This document shows positions 17,863-25,580 of a DNA stretch of 64,000 nt, piece by piece; positions within the stretch are counted from its first letter, which is position 1, and each line of letters starts with the position of its first letter. The position numbers and the translations under genes are program-made. The DNA lies in NCBI GenBank assembly GCA_040216885.1, contig JAVJOG010000008.1, forward strand, positions 310,001 through 374,000, read 5' to 3'. This DNA is from Parvibaculum sp040216885. Its GTDB lineage: Bacteria; Pseudomonadota; Alphaproteobacteria; Parvibaculales; Parvibaculaceae. The notes beneath the pieces were generated by a model, which worked only from the letters and a program-made list of their open reading frames with translations, was not told where the DNA came from and did no database searches.

Positions 17863-18456
17863 TCAGCGGATCGGCGTATATGCCGTGCGGCGATTATATT
17901 CGAGTTGTTCCGCCGTCAGCTGGAAGCCGACCAGGACCTGGTAGATGCGTCCGTCGGCCGTGCCACCATAGGGGAGAAGCGTTCCGTCGACCGTCTTGAC
18001 GAAGCGCGCCTGCCGCTGGCCGGCCTCGAAAGTCACCGGAATCTGGTAGACCTGCTTCTTGTCCAGCGTGTCAAAACGGCGGGTTACAGCCACAAATACG
18101 TTGAAAACGAGATCGCGCGACGTCGCGGCGGGACCGAGTTCGGCGATGCCGTCAAATGCGAGATCGACGGTGATTGTTGCGTCTTTTGTGTTGTAGGTGC
18201 ATTGGGAGACGACGCGGCCCATCTCGGCGCGGGCGACGACGTCGGTGAGGTCGGTGCCGGCGCCGCGCAACAAGGTGATGTGGTCGGTTTCGCCCAGCAC
18301 CCCAACCTGTGGACAGGGAAGCTGCGAGGTGCCGCCTTCCCGTTCGCTGCTGCCGAACGGATTGAGCGAGGAACAACCGGCAAGCGCCAGCGACAGCGAC
18401 GCGACGAGCGCCAGGGAAAGTCTGCTAAGTCGTTGCGGCGCAATCGAAATCGGCAT
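17863..18456 (-). CDS. Putative lipoprotein of unknown function
   Basis: A 197-residue protein with a signal peptide ending in the lipobox LAGC, lipidated Cys28. The mature part is predicted beta-rich and contains QCTYNTKDATITVDLAFDG and a C-terminal GRIYQVLVGFQLTAEQLEYNR. It resembles conserved alphaproteobacterial outer-membrane-associated lipoproteins with no known role. It is transcribed divergently from ispH. Confidence 0.75.
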   Translation of the reverse strand: MPISIAPQRLSRLSLALVASLSLALAGCSSLNPFGSSEREGGTSQLPCPQVGVLGETDHITLLRGAGTDLTDVVARAEMGRVVSQCTYNTKDATITVDLAFDGIAELGPAATSRDLVFNVFVAVTRRFDTLDKKQVYQIPVTFEAGQRQARFVKTVDGTLLPYGGTADGRIYQVLVGFQLTAEQLEYNRRTAYTPIR

Positions 18457-18512
18457 CTGATCTCACTCTGTTGTGGCAGACGCGAGCGGCAGGACGCCGC
18501 TCGGTGGCTTTC

Positions 18513-18541
18513 TTGACTTTCCCGGACGGGGCCCCTCTATT
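18513..18541 (+). promoter_or_regulatory. Candidate promoter for ispH
   Basis: TTGACT at 18513-18518 is followed after 17 bp by TCTATT at 18536-18541. It would give an RNA with a leader of about 150 bases. The -10 box is only a 4 of 6 match. Confidence 0.4.
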
Positions 18542-18672
18542 ACCGGCGATAGGGGCGTTCCCCGAAAGCCTTGCATTTCATACGGTTAGCAAGACAGACG
18601 GACGCTCCCGACGGCGCGGAAACTCTATCGGAGAGCTCCGGAAGTCACAAGACGGCACGGATTCACGGGCCG

Positions 18673-18711
18673 CTGTCATCGAACTGTCAAAAAACTGTCA
18701 CATGACTGTCA
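18673..18711 (+). promoter_or_regulatory. Four-unit CTGTCA array (Pho-box-like) over the ispH start
   Basis: CTGTCA begins at 18673, 18684, 18695 and 18706, an exact 11-bp period. This is the arrangement of two abutting PhoB binding sites (CTGTCAT plus four bases per unit). The ispH ATG at 18702 lies inside the array, and no Shine-Dalgarno is visible before it. Spacers match those of the arrays at 2892 and 41879. Repression by a bound PhoB-type regulator is a possible but untested reading. Confidence 0.5.
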
Positions 18712-19658
18712 CAAACCAGAAGCCGCCCCTCACCCTCCTCCTCGCAAGTCCGCGCGGATTTTGCGCCGGGGTCGACCGCGCCATCCAGATCGTCGAAATG
18801 GCGATCGAGAAATTCGGTGCGCCGGTCTATGTGCGCCACGAGATCGTGCATAACCGCTTCGTGGTCGAGAGCCTGGAGCGCAAGGGGGCCGTCTTCGTCG
18901 AGGAGCTCGACGAAGTGCCGGCCGGCGCGCGGGTGATTTTTTCGGCACATGGCGTGCCAAAATCCGTGCCGGCGGAAGCCGAGGCGCGCGAACTCTTCTA
19001 TCTCGACGCCACCTGCCCGCTCGTCTACAAGGTGCATGTCGAAGCCGAGCGGCTGCACGAGCGCGGCCTCGAAATCCTGCTGATCGGTCATGCCGGACAC
19101 CCGGAAGTGATCGGCACGATGGGGCAGTTGCCGGAAGGCGCGGTCAGGCTGATCGAAACGGCGGCGGATGCCGAGGCGTTCCGCCCGCGCGACCCGGCGA
19201 AGCTTGCTTTCGTGACGCAGACGACGCTGTCGGTCGACGACACGGCGGAGATCGTTTCCGTGCTGCGCCGCCGCTTCCCCGCGATCGCCGGTCCGCACAA
19301 GGAAGATATCTGCTACGCGACGACCAACCGGCAGGAGGCGGTGAAGGCGATCGCGCCGCGCGCCGAGGCGATGCTGGTGATCGGCGCGCCCAACTCGTCG
19401 AACTCGATGCGGCTTGTCGAAGTCGCCGAACGGGCGGGCTGCGCCTACGCGGCGCTGGTGCAACGCGCCGCCGACATCGACTGGGCCGCGCTCGGGCACC
19501 CCGCCACCATCGGCCTGACGGCGGGGGCGAGCGCGCCGGAGGTGCTGGTCGAGGAGGTGATCGAGGCCTTCCGCCAGCGCTTCGACGTGACGGTCGAGGA
19601 TGTTCCGGTGCGCCGCGAATCGGTACAGTTCAAGCTGCCGCGCGCGCTGGCGGTCTGA
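18702..19658 (+). CDS. ispH: 4-hydroxy-3-methylbut-2-enyl diphosphate reductase
   Basis: Last enzyme of the MEP pathway, converting HMBPP to IPP and DMAPP with an iron-sulfur cluster. It has 318 residues. The three cluster cysteines lie in RGFCAGVDRA (Cys21), LDATCPLV and EDICYATTNRQEAV. Conserved His residues appear in VRHEIVHN and SAHGVPKSV. ATG 18702 gives the conserved N-terminus; the frame runs back to 18471 without conserved sequence. The start codon sits inside a CTGTCA array with no clear ribosome site. It is followed closely by thrB and rnhA. Confidence 0.96.
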   Translation: MTVTNQKPPLTLLLASPRGFCAGVDRAIQIVEMAIEKFGAPVYVRHEIVHNRFVVESLERKGAVFVEELDEVPAGARVIFSAHGVPKSVPAEAEARELFYLDATCPLVYKVHVEAERLHERGLEILLIGHAGHPEVIGTMGQLPEGAVRLIETAADAEAFRPRDPAKLAFVTQTTLSVDDTAEIVSVLRRRFPAIAGPHKEDICYATTNRQEAVKAIAPRAEAMLVIGAPNSSNSMRLVEVAERAGCAYAALVQRAADIDWAALGHPATIGLTAGASAPEVLVEEVIEAFRQRFDVTVEDVPVRRESVQFKLPRALAV

Positions 19659-19670
19659 CCGGGGAATTTC

Positions 19671-20636
19671 ATGGCCGTCTATACGGAAGTGCCCGACGAG
19701 GAACTCGAAGCCTTTCTCGCCGCCTACGACATCGGCCGGCTCACCTCCTACAAGGGCATCGCCGAGGGCGTCGAGAATTCGAACTACATGCTGCACACCG
19801 ACAAGGGCGTCTTCTTCCTGACGCTTTATGAAAGGCGCGTGGCGGCAAGCGACCTCCCCTTCTTTCTCGGGCTGATGAACCATCTGGCCGGGCGCGGCAT
19901 CAACTGCCCGACGCCGATCCGCAACCGCGCGGGCGAAATGCTGGGCGAACTCAGCGGGCGGCCGGCCGCGCTGATCAGCTTTCTCGAAGGCGTGCATGTG
20001 CGCCGCCCGCAGCCGCGCCATTGCGTCGAGGTGGGAGCCGCGCTCGCGAAGCTGCATCTCGCCGGGCGCGACTTCGCGCTCACGCGGCCGAACGCGCTCA
20101 ATGTCGATGCCTGGGGGCCGCTGTTCGACACATGCCGCGCCGGCGCCGACGCGCTGGCCGCCGGGCTCGCCGCCGAACTCGACCGCGAACTCAACATCCT
20201 CGCGCGCGACTGGCCGCGCGACTTGGCCGCAGGCGTCATCCATGCCGATCTCTTTCCCGACAATGTGTTTTTCATCGGCGACCGGCTGTCGGGCCTGATC
20301 GATTTCTATTTCGCCTGCAACGACGCCTTCGCCTACGACCTTGCGATCTGCCTCAACGCCTGGTGCTTCGAAAACGACGGCGCCTTCAACATCACCAAGG
20401 CCCGCGCGCTGCTGCAGGCTTACACGCAGGTGCGCCCGCTCGAGGCGGCGGAACTGGCGACGCTGCCGCTGCTCGCGCGCGGCGCGGCGATGCGCTTTCT
20501 GCTGACGCGGCTTTACGACTGGATCAACCATCCGCCGGGGGCCTTCGTCAAACCGAAGAACCCGAAGGAGTACCTCACGCGGCTGCGCTTTCACCGCGGC
20601 GTCGCCTCGCCCGCCGGTTACGGGCTCGACGCATGA
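19671..20636 (+). CDS. thrB: Homoserine kinase (APH-fold type)
   Basis: Phosphorylates homoserine in threonine synthesis; 321 residues. It is the aminoglycoside-phosphotransferase-fold ThrB of proteobacteria, not the GHMP type. The catalytic loop is VIHADLFPDNVFF and the metal site GLIDFYFACND. The N-terminus MAVYTEVPDEELEAFLAAYD is typical. It starts 12 bp after ispH and overlaps rnhA by four bases (ATGA). Threonine synthase, the next enzyme, is encoded at 32.1-33.5 kb. Confidence 0.95.
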   Translation: MAVYTEVPDEELEAFLAAYDIGRLTSYKGIAEGVENSNYMLHTDKGVFFLTLYERRVAASDLPFFLGLMNHLAGRGINCPTPIRNRAGEMLGELSGRPAALISFLEGVHVRRPQPRHCVEVGAALAKLHLAGRDFALTRPNALNVDAWGPLFDTCRAGADALAAGLAAELDRELNILARDWPRDLAAGVIHADLFPDNVFFIGDRLSGLIDFYFACNDAFAYDLAICLNAWCFENDGAFNITKARALLQAYTQVRPLEAAELATLPLLARGAAMRFLLTRLYDWINHPPGAFVKPKNPKEYLTRLRFHRGVASPAGYGLDA

Positions 20637-21079
20637 ACGGCGAGACGGTCGACATCTATACGGACGGCGCCTGCTCGGGCAATCCCGGCCCCGGCGGCTG
20701 GGGGGCGCTGATGATCTGGAACGGGCACGAGAAGGAAATCTCGGGCGGCGAAGCGGCCACAACCAACAACCGCATGGAGCTGATGGCCGCGATCATGGGC
20801 CTCGAAGCGCTGAAGCGCGGCACGCGCGTGCGCATCCACACCGACAGCACCTATGTGAAGGACGGCATCACGAAGTGGATTCACAACTGGAAAAAGAACG
20901 GCTGGAAGAACGCCGCGAAACAGCCGGTCAAGAACGCCGAACTCTGGAAGCGCCTCGAAGCGGCGCTTGAGAGCCATGAGGTGAGCTGGCACTGGGTGAA
21001 GGGACATTCCGACCACCCGGAGAATGACAGGGCGGATGCGCTGGCAAGGCAGGGGATGGGGCCTTATCTCGCGGGGTGA
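20633..21079 (+). CDS. rnhA: Ribonuclease HI
   Basis: Degrades RNA in RNA-DNA hybrids; 148 residues. All catalytic residues are visible: Asp11 (YTDGACSGNPGPGGW), Glu48 (RMELMAAI), Asp70 (HTDSTYV), His124 (KGHSD) and Asp134 (DRADALA). Numbering is almost the same as the E. coli enzyme. ATG 20633 overlaps the thrB stop. The next gene on the same strand, 88 bp on, is the nuclease subunit of an Argonaute defence system with a very different base composition, so rnhA marks the core side of the island junction. Confidence 0.97.
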   Translation: MNGETVDIYTDGACSGNPGPGGWGALMIWNGHEKEISGGEAATTNNRMELMAAIMGLEALKRGTRVRIHTDSTYVKDGITKWIHNWKKNGWKNAAKQPVKNAELWKRLEAALESHEVSWHWVKGHSDHPENDRADALARQGMGPYLAG

Positions 21080-21166
21080 GGGGGGTCTGAGGCATTAGTG
21101 GCGACCGTAGGGGCAATAGATGAGAATCCTCTACGCTTTGTTGCCAAAATGTTCTATCTTCGTGCA

Positions 21167-22498
21167 ATGTCCAAAGAGATCACTGATAATCAGTTGATCG
21201 GCGAACTCGGTGAAGCGGCGGTTCGGAAGCGCTTCCTATCGATTGGCTTCCAGTTCGACGCGCGTTCACGGCTGGAGGCGGGGATCGACGGCATCGCCGA
21301 GGTCATGATCGAAGGTGAGCCGTCCGCTCGGATGCTCGCGGTGCAGGTGAAGTCGACCCGCAGCCGCAAATATACGTCCGAGGATGAAAATGGCTTTTCC
21401 TATCTCCTTGAGAGCAACGACCTCGCCTATTGGCGGAATTCCAATCTTCCGGTCATCCTGGTTCTCTACCGCGAAAGCGATGAGAGTTTCTACTGGAGCA
21501 TGATCGATGTCCGCCCGGGCGTTGAAGCGCGACGGCTGATATTTACGAAGTCTACCGATGCACTAAACCGAGAGGCTGTCGATCGGCTGGCAGCGCTCAC
21601 GGTGCCGAAGGCAGGGTTTGGTTACTATGTGCCGCCACTTCGAGGTGGCGAGATGGCGCTCGTGAATCTCCTGCCCTTGGTTCTGCCGCAGGAAATCTAT
21701 GTTTCGAGCTCACCGTTCGACCCCAAACGAGCTGTTGCCGAGCTATTTAATCAAGATAACACACCGCGCTTCGATTGGGCCCTTAAAGGTGGAAGCTTTT
21801 GGTCATTCCACGATCCTCGGACCACGTCGACTCGTGCGATCGTTGACGTTGATCAGGTTGAAGTGATCGAAACCAGTCTGCTTGCTTTCCACGAGGATAT
21901 CGACGAACAAAACAACTTCGCATTTCTGCTTCGCAGGACTCTCGAGCATCAGGTTCAATCCGACCTTGCGTGGGATAACGAGACGCGGCTGCTGTATTTT
22001 CGGGCGCATGAAGAGAACCAGTCTCGGACCTACGCCTATCGGTCGGCCAAAAACAAGGCGAAGGCTGACGTTGTCAACGTTGCCCGACATCCAAAGTATC
22101 CCGAAAGGGTTTCTTTCGTCCGCCATCATGCCTTTGTCCCGAAGTTCGAATGCCTGATGGATCAGTGGTTTCTGATGGTGAATCCGACCTATCATTTCAC
22201 TACGAACGGGTTTCTGCGCCATTCCCATCCACACGCTCTTCTGTCCGGCAAGAAGCGTCTCGACAACAACGCCTCGCTTCGCGGACAGGTCATTATGTGG
22301 CACCGATTTCTGACGGAATATGATCTGCCAGAAACCGAGTTGTTTGTATCAGATGACGTCTCGGAGCCGGTTCTACGGTTCGGGTCACCGCCAGAGATCG
22401 AGTTACCGACCACCGTACCGGAGGATGTGTGGGGCAAACCCAAAAGCCGCGGCGAAGTGTCTGGCGATCAAGCGGAGTTCATCCTCAATGAAGTTTGA
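21167..22498 (+). CDS. DUF4365 nuclease-APAZ effector of a SPARDA-type short pAgo system
   Basis: Effector partner of the short Argonaute encoded next. The protein has 443 residues from ATG 21167; a GTG at 21098 and an ATG at 21149 are less likely starts. Residues 1-170 form a DUF4365 PD-(D/E)xK nuclease: Glu in GELGEAAV (14-16), Asp41 in AGIDGIAEV, and Gln60-Val-Lys62 in AVQVKST. The rest fits an APAZ domain, with the segments FDWALKGGSFWSFHD, HHAFVPKFECLMDQWF and NPTYHFTTNG. In characterised SPARDA systems the DREN-APAZ protein and pAgo form a complex that becomes a nonspecific nuclease when an RNA-guided target is found, stopping plasmid or phage spread. The local GC content (about 52-55% by sampling) is far below the neighbours. 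It overlaps the pAgo gene by 11 bases. Confidence 0.85.
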   Translation: MSKEITDNQLIGELGEAAVRKRFLSIGFQFDARSRLEAGIDGIAEVMIEGEPSARMLAVQVKSTRSRKYTSEDENGFSYLLESNDLAYWRNSNLPVILVLYRESDESFYWSMIDVRPGVEARRLIFTKSTDALNREAVDRLAALTVPKAGFGYYVPPLRGGEMALVNLLPLVLPQEIYVSSSPFDPKRAVAELFNQDNTPRFDWALKGGSFWSFHDPRTTSTRAIVDVDQVEVIETSLLAFHEDIDEQNNFAFLLRRTLEHQVQSDLAWDNETRLLYFRAHEENQSRTYAYRSAKNKAKADVVNVARHPKYPERVSFVRHHAFVPKFECLMDQWFLMVNPTYHFTTNGFLRHSHPHALLSGKKRLDNNASLRGQVIMWHRFLTEYDLPETELFVSDDVSEPVLRFGSPPEIELPTTVPEDVWGKPKSRGEVSGDQAEFILNEV

Positions 22499-23945
22499 GA
22501 GCAAGATATTCGAAGAACCTTTGCTTGAATTCGGGGATCAGCATAGCCATCCTGATCCCCGGCTCGGTCTCACCGAAGCTGGCCCACTCCAAGTTCCGTT
22601 AGGCGACAAGATTCGTGTAGGCATCGTTGGCAGTGCCAAAACCGTGGAGTCAACTCAGGCTTTCCTCAACAAAGCGGCATATGGATTCCAATCCCGGTCC
22701 GACACTCATCCCAATTTGCACCCCGATTTTCCTGGTCTGAGAAATCACAGCCCCTTCCGCTGTCAGTTCGATACGGCTGGAAATACAACCCGATCACTCA
22801 GCAAGAGTCAGATCGATAAAATCGCCAAGGAGCCGAACCATACCAAGGCCGTTGAATTGGCAGTTGAGGCGATTCTGACTGAACTCCAATCACTTGATGA
22901 CAGCGGGGATAGGCCAGATGTAGCCATCATCGCGTTGCCGGTGTCGCTAATTGAGCGTGTGTGGAATGCGCGGATGGACTCGGAAGGCACAACTGAGAAG
23001 GAGGATAGCGGCGGGCTGGATGCTCCAAATTTTCGTGGGCTCCTGAAGGCAAGGGCAATGCCACTCAGTTTTCCGATCCAGATCATCTGGGAGGACGTGA
23101 TCGATGAGGACGCGAAGATTCCGCGCAAGATTAAAGAGAGCAGCGACCGGAAAATTCAAGACGAGGCCGACCGTACCTGGAACTTGTTGACGACGCTCTA
23201 TTACAAAGGAGCCGGTCGTATCCCGTGGCGGCGGATGCCGAAGGAAGGCGAGTTCCGGGCTTGTTATATCGGTGTGAGCTTTTTCCGCGACGTGAGTGGA
23301 CAGCAGCTTTGGACCAGCGCAGCCCAAATGTTCGACGAGCGCGGAAAGGGCTTTATTCTCAAGGGCAAACGCGCACAGACCGAAGCGCGAGGGCGACACC
23401 CTTATATGACCGAGGATGATGCCTGTTCTCTTGTCGAGAGTGCGCTACGCGCTTACCGCGACCATCACAAGCATTCTCCTGCGCGGGTCATCGTTCTCAA
23501 AACATCTCGTTTTCGTCAAGAGGAAGCGGATGGGATTTTGCGCGCGCTGGAAGAGGCCAAGACTGATTTGCGGGACCTCGTATGGGTTCAAGAATCCTAT
23601 GATGTTAAAATTCTGCGTGATGGAGACTATCCGGTTCTTCGCGGTACGTTTGTTGATCTCGACGGCAAAGGCCTACTCTATACGAACGGCAGCATTCCCT
23701 ACTACGGCACTTATCCCGGTCTCTATGTTCCGCGACCGTTGTTGCTTTGCCCTCACCCAAGCAGCGACAGCACACCCGCCCAAATTGCAGAAGAAATCTT
23801 TTCATTGACGAAGATTAATTGGAACTCGACGCAGATGAACCAGCGCCTCCCGATCCCAATTCGGGCGGCACGAAAAGTGGGCGAAGTCTTAAAATACATC
23901 CCGGAAGGCCAAACAATCAGCTCTGACTACAGCCGCTATATCTGA
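22488..23945 (+). CDS. Short prokaryotic Argonaute (MID-PIWI), catalytically inactive
   Basis: Guide-binding partner of the nuclease-APAZ protein; 485 residues from ATG 22488, which overlaps the upstream gene by 11 bases. The MID part opens with DPRLGLTEAGPL and IRVGIVGS. The PIWI part shows YIGVSFFRD near residue 260, where active Argonautes have Asp in GxD. VIVLKTSRF near 335 stands in place of the catalytic Asp-Gly. The C-terminus LTKINWNSTQ...LPIPIRAARKVGEVLKYI is a classic PIWI end. Missing catalytic Asp residues and lack of N and PAZ domains identify a short pAgo. Such proteins use small RNA guides to detect invader DNA and activate the partner. Codon use is unlike the surrounding genes. 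Confidence 0.88.
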   Translation: MKFESKIFEEPLLEFGDQHSHPDPRLGLTEAGPLQVPLGDKIRVGIVGSAKTVESTQAFLNKAAYGFQSRSDTHPNLHPDFPGLRNHSPFRCQFDTAGNTTRSLSKSQIDKIAKEPNHTKAVELAVEAILTELQSLDDSGDRPDVAIIALPVSLIERVWNARMDSEGTTEKEDSGGLDAPNFRGLLKARAMPLSFPIQIIWEDVIDEDAKIPRKIKESSDRKIQDEADRTWNLLTTLYYKGAGRIPWRRMPKEGEFRACYIGVSFFRDVSGQQLWTSAAQMFDERGKGFILKGKRAQTEARGRHPYMTEDDACSLVESALRAYRDHHKHSPARVIVLKTSRFRQEEADGILRALEEAKTDLRDLVWVQESYDVKILRDGDYPVLRGTFVDLDGKGLLYTNGSIPYYGTYPGLYVPRPLLLCPHPSSDSTPAQIAEEIFSLTKINWNSTQMNQRLPIPIRAARKVGEVLKYIPEGQTISSDYSRYI

Positions 23946-24125
23946 TTGGGTTTTTGGCGCTTCTTTCTGTCCGACAGCCGTAAACGATTCATACCGCAGA
24001 TGACCGCGACTGACGCAGCGCTTATACTCAAGGCGCAGGGCTACACTCAGGAAAACCATCCGTGTACTGCGCTTGCGGGCGTTCGGGACACCGGCAAACG
24101 CCGCATCAAGCATCGACGTGGATTG
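23946..24125. other. Gene-free stretch after the pAgo gene
   Basis: No convincing gene. Short open frames here have no recognisable sequence. It is the first part of a 654-bp non-coding region between the pAgo gene and the gene at 24600; the remainder is occupied by the fold-back repeats listed separately. Confidence 0.6.
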
Positions 24126-24146
24126 GGTTCCGGCAACAAGTGCCGG
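24126..24146. repeat. Small fold-back repeat
   Basis: TTCCGGCA and TGCCGGGA flank ACAAG, forming a hairpin with one mismatch. It resembles widespread intergenic repeats of the GTCATCCCGGCA...TGCCGGAACCC type. It is the first of four fold-back units in the tract downstream of the pAgo gene. Confidence 0.55.
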
Positions 24147-24195
24147 GATGACACCTCGTTTTTTGGGGGCGGGTGTGGCTCGCACCGCCTCTCGG

Positions 24196-24323
24196 CGTCA
24201 TTGCGAGGAGCGCAGCGACGAAGCAACCCAGAAGCGGCAAACTCTGCATGCGTGGCTCCTGGATTGCTTCCCCCTTCGCTCCTTCGGAGCTTCGGCGGAC
24301 ACGTCGCTTCGCTCGCAATGACG
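24196..24323 (-). repeat. Dispersed 128-bp fold-back element, copy 2
   Basis: Bounded by perfect 12-bp inverted repeats (CGTCATTGCGAG at 24196-24207, complement at 24312-24323). Reversed, it aligns along its length with the element at 2471-2600, including the inner GAAGCAA and CTTCTGGGTTGCTTC segments, with scattered differences. It lies in the non-coding tract after the SPARDA genes. Confidence 0.85.
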
Positions 24324-24382
24324 ATGTTGGGGGTTGGGGGTGTAGGCGATCCTTGAGCCCGGTCATCTGCCAACCATTCAGT

Positions 24383-24443
24383 GTCACCCCGGCTTTCTCC
24401 CTACGCTGCGATGCAGCTTCGGGAGACAGGTCGCCGGGGTGAC
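24383..24443. repeat. 61-bp fold-back element
   Basis: GTCACCCCGGC at 24383-24393 and GCCGGGGTGAC at 24433-24443 are perfect 11-bp inverted ends. The interior, CCTACGCTGCGATGCAGCTTCGGGAGACAGGTCG in two pieces, resembles the interior of the 130-bp element (read backwards) and the copies at about 24530-24562 and 24979-25006. These short units therefore belong to one mosaic family. Confidence 0.7.
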
Positions 24444-24527
24444 ATTGTGTTTTTTGGTGACGGGAGAAAGTTGCGGCGAGTTTGGTGTTCCGTTCAAGGA
24501 GTCGTTGTGAAGAGGGACGGCGCCTCC

Positions 24528-24562
24528 CCCTACGCTGCTTCGCAGCTTCGGGCGACAGGTCG
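24528..24562. repeat. CTACGCTGCTTCGCAGCTTCGG repeat unit
   Basis: A 35-bp unit with the internal palindrome GCTGC-TTC-GCAGC followed by TTCGGGCGACAGGTCG. Nearly the same sequence occurs in the 61-bp element at 24399, inside the 130-bp element (reverse strand) and in part at 24979-25006. Confidence 0.6.
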
Positions 24563-24570
24563 CGCCTTCT

Positions 24571-24597
24571 GGATTGCCGGATCAAGTCCGGCAATCC
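24571..24597. repeat. Perfect 11-bp hairpin
   Basis: GGATTGCCGGA at 24571-24581 and TCCGGCAATCC at 24587-24597 around TCAAG. It lies just after the 3' end of the small minus-strand gene at 24600 and could stop transcription from either side, although there is no T-run. Confidence 0.6.
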
Positions 24598-24599
24598 GG

Positions 24600-24872
24600 T
24601 CAGACCTTCTCCGTTTCCTTCGGGGCCGAAACGCGCCGGGGCTTCGATTCCGCTTTGGGCCGGGGGAGGAGACGGAAGCGGGACTGGCACCATGCGAAGT
24701 CGATGCCGACATCGAGCAGCGCGTCGGAACGCCCGCAGGGGCAGGCGAATTCCATGACGGCGAGCACGCGGTAGGTCTCGCCGGCCTGCAGCGGCACCGG
24801 CCGGCCCGTGACATGGTTCGGGGCGGCATTGACGCAAAGAACGATATCGCCGGGTCCGACCGCGTCGCTCAT
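24600..24872 (-). CDS. Small conserved hypothetical protein with four Cys
   Basis: A 90-residue protein from ATG 24872, read MSDAVGPGDIVLCVNAAPN. It opens with a short beta-rich segment (GDIVLCVN, GRPVPLQAGETYRVLAVM) like small SH3-type barrels, then has CPC at residues 44-46 and Cys62; with Cys13 these could bind a metal. The C-terminus is basic and probably disordered. I do not recognise a named family. Coding character and spacing support a real gene but the product is unknown. Confidence 0.55.
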   Translation of the reverse strand: MSDAVGPGDIVLCVNAAPNHVTGRPVPLQAGETYRVLAVMEFACPCGRSDALLDVGIDFAWCQSRFRLLPRPKAESKPRRVSAPKETEKV

Positions 24873-25004
24873 GGCTTTGCATCCCTTGTCCGGCGCGGTC
24901 CCCCTACGCTGCTCCCTCCCGCGCTCCACCGGAGTTTCCACCTTCGCCAAAGGCCACGGCGGACAGGCCGGAGGACAGGTCAGGCCGCAGCTTCGGGCGA
25001 CAGG

Positions 25005-25490
25005 TCAGAGCTGTTTCAGCATGTTTTCGGCGCCGGAGACTTCGGCCTTGCCGCCGGCGGGCTCCATGTTGAGGCTTTTGACGACGCCGTCCTCGACCAG
25101 CATCGAATAACGCTGCGAGCGCATTCCCATGCCGAAGCCCGAGCCGTCGAAGCCGAGGCCCAGCGCCTTGGTGAAGTCGCCATTGCCGTCGCCGAGCATC
25201 GTCACCTTGCCGCCAGCGCCCTGCGCCTTGCCCCAGGCGCCCATGACGAAGGCGTCGTTGACCGAGAGGCAGGCGATTTCGTCGACGCCTTTGGCCTTGA
25301 TCGTGTCGGCGTTCTGGATGAAGCCCGGCAGGTGCTGGTTGGAGCAGGTGGGCGTGAAGGCGCCGGGCAGCGCGAAGACGACGATCTTGCGGCCGGCGAA
25401 ATATTCCGACGTCTTGACCGGCGCGGGGCCCTTGTCGGTCAGTTGCATCAGGGTGGCATCGGGAATGCGGTCTCCGACCTCGATCGTCAT
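25005..25490 (-). CDS. Peroxiredoxin, Prx5/AhpC-TSA type
   Basis: Thiol peroxidase that reduces peroxides; 161 residues, typical of bacterial Prx5. The peroxidatic Cys49 lies in LPGAFTPTCS. A second Cys at 74 (EIACLSVND) may or may not serve as resolving Cys. The conserved Arg region is RSQRYSMLVEDG. The reductant is unknown; Prx5 enzymes often use glutathione or glutaredoxin, and gshA is also encoded in this window. The upstream region has a small TTGGGCGC/GCGCCAA dyad at about 25524-25545. Confidence 0.92.
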   Translation of the reverse strand: MTIEVGDRIPDATLMQLTDKGPAPVKTSEYFAGRKIVVFALPGAFTPTCSNQHLPGFIQNADTIKAKGVDEIACLSVNDAFVMGAWGKAQGAGGKVTMLGDGNGDFTKALGLGFDGSGFGMGMRSQRYSMLVEDGVVKSLNMEPAGGKAEVSGAENMLKQL

Positions 25491-25580
25491 GGCGGGCTCC
25501 TTGAATTTGTGTCCGGGTGATTGTTGGGCGCATTAAAGCGCCAATCGTTGCGGTCCGCCAGCCCCGGCGGGGGGCGCGGT

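Noticed and set aside
18471..18701. N-terminal extension of IspH to 18471
   Set aside because: The added 77 residues are not like any IspH and cross the candidate promoter region.
18687..20762. 691-codon minus-strand frame opposite ispH and thrB
   Set aside because: Both plus-strand genes are complete and recognisable; the antisense frame is a base-composition shadow.
21..21079. CRISPR array or tRNA gene anchoring the Argonaute island
   Set aside because: No regularly spaced repeat with spacers and no cloverleaf-like sequence were found on either side; the flanking order is core metabolism.
22488..23945. Catalytically active long Argonaute
   Set aside because: The protein is too short for N and PAZ domains, and the catalytic Asp sites are replaced.
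23946..24356. 136-codon plus-strand open frame after the pAgo gene as a third defence gene
   Set aside because: It runs through the palindromic repeats, its sequence shows no fold-like pattern, and known SPARDA systems have two genes.
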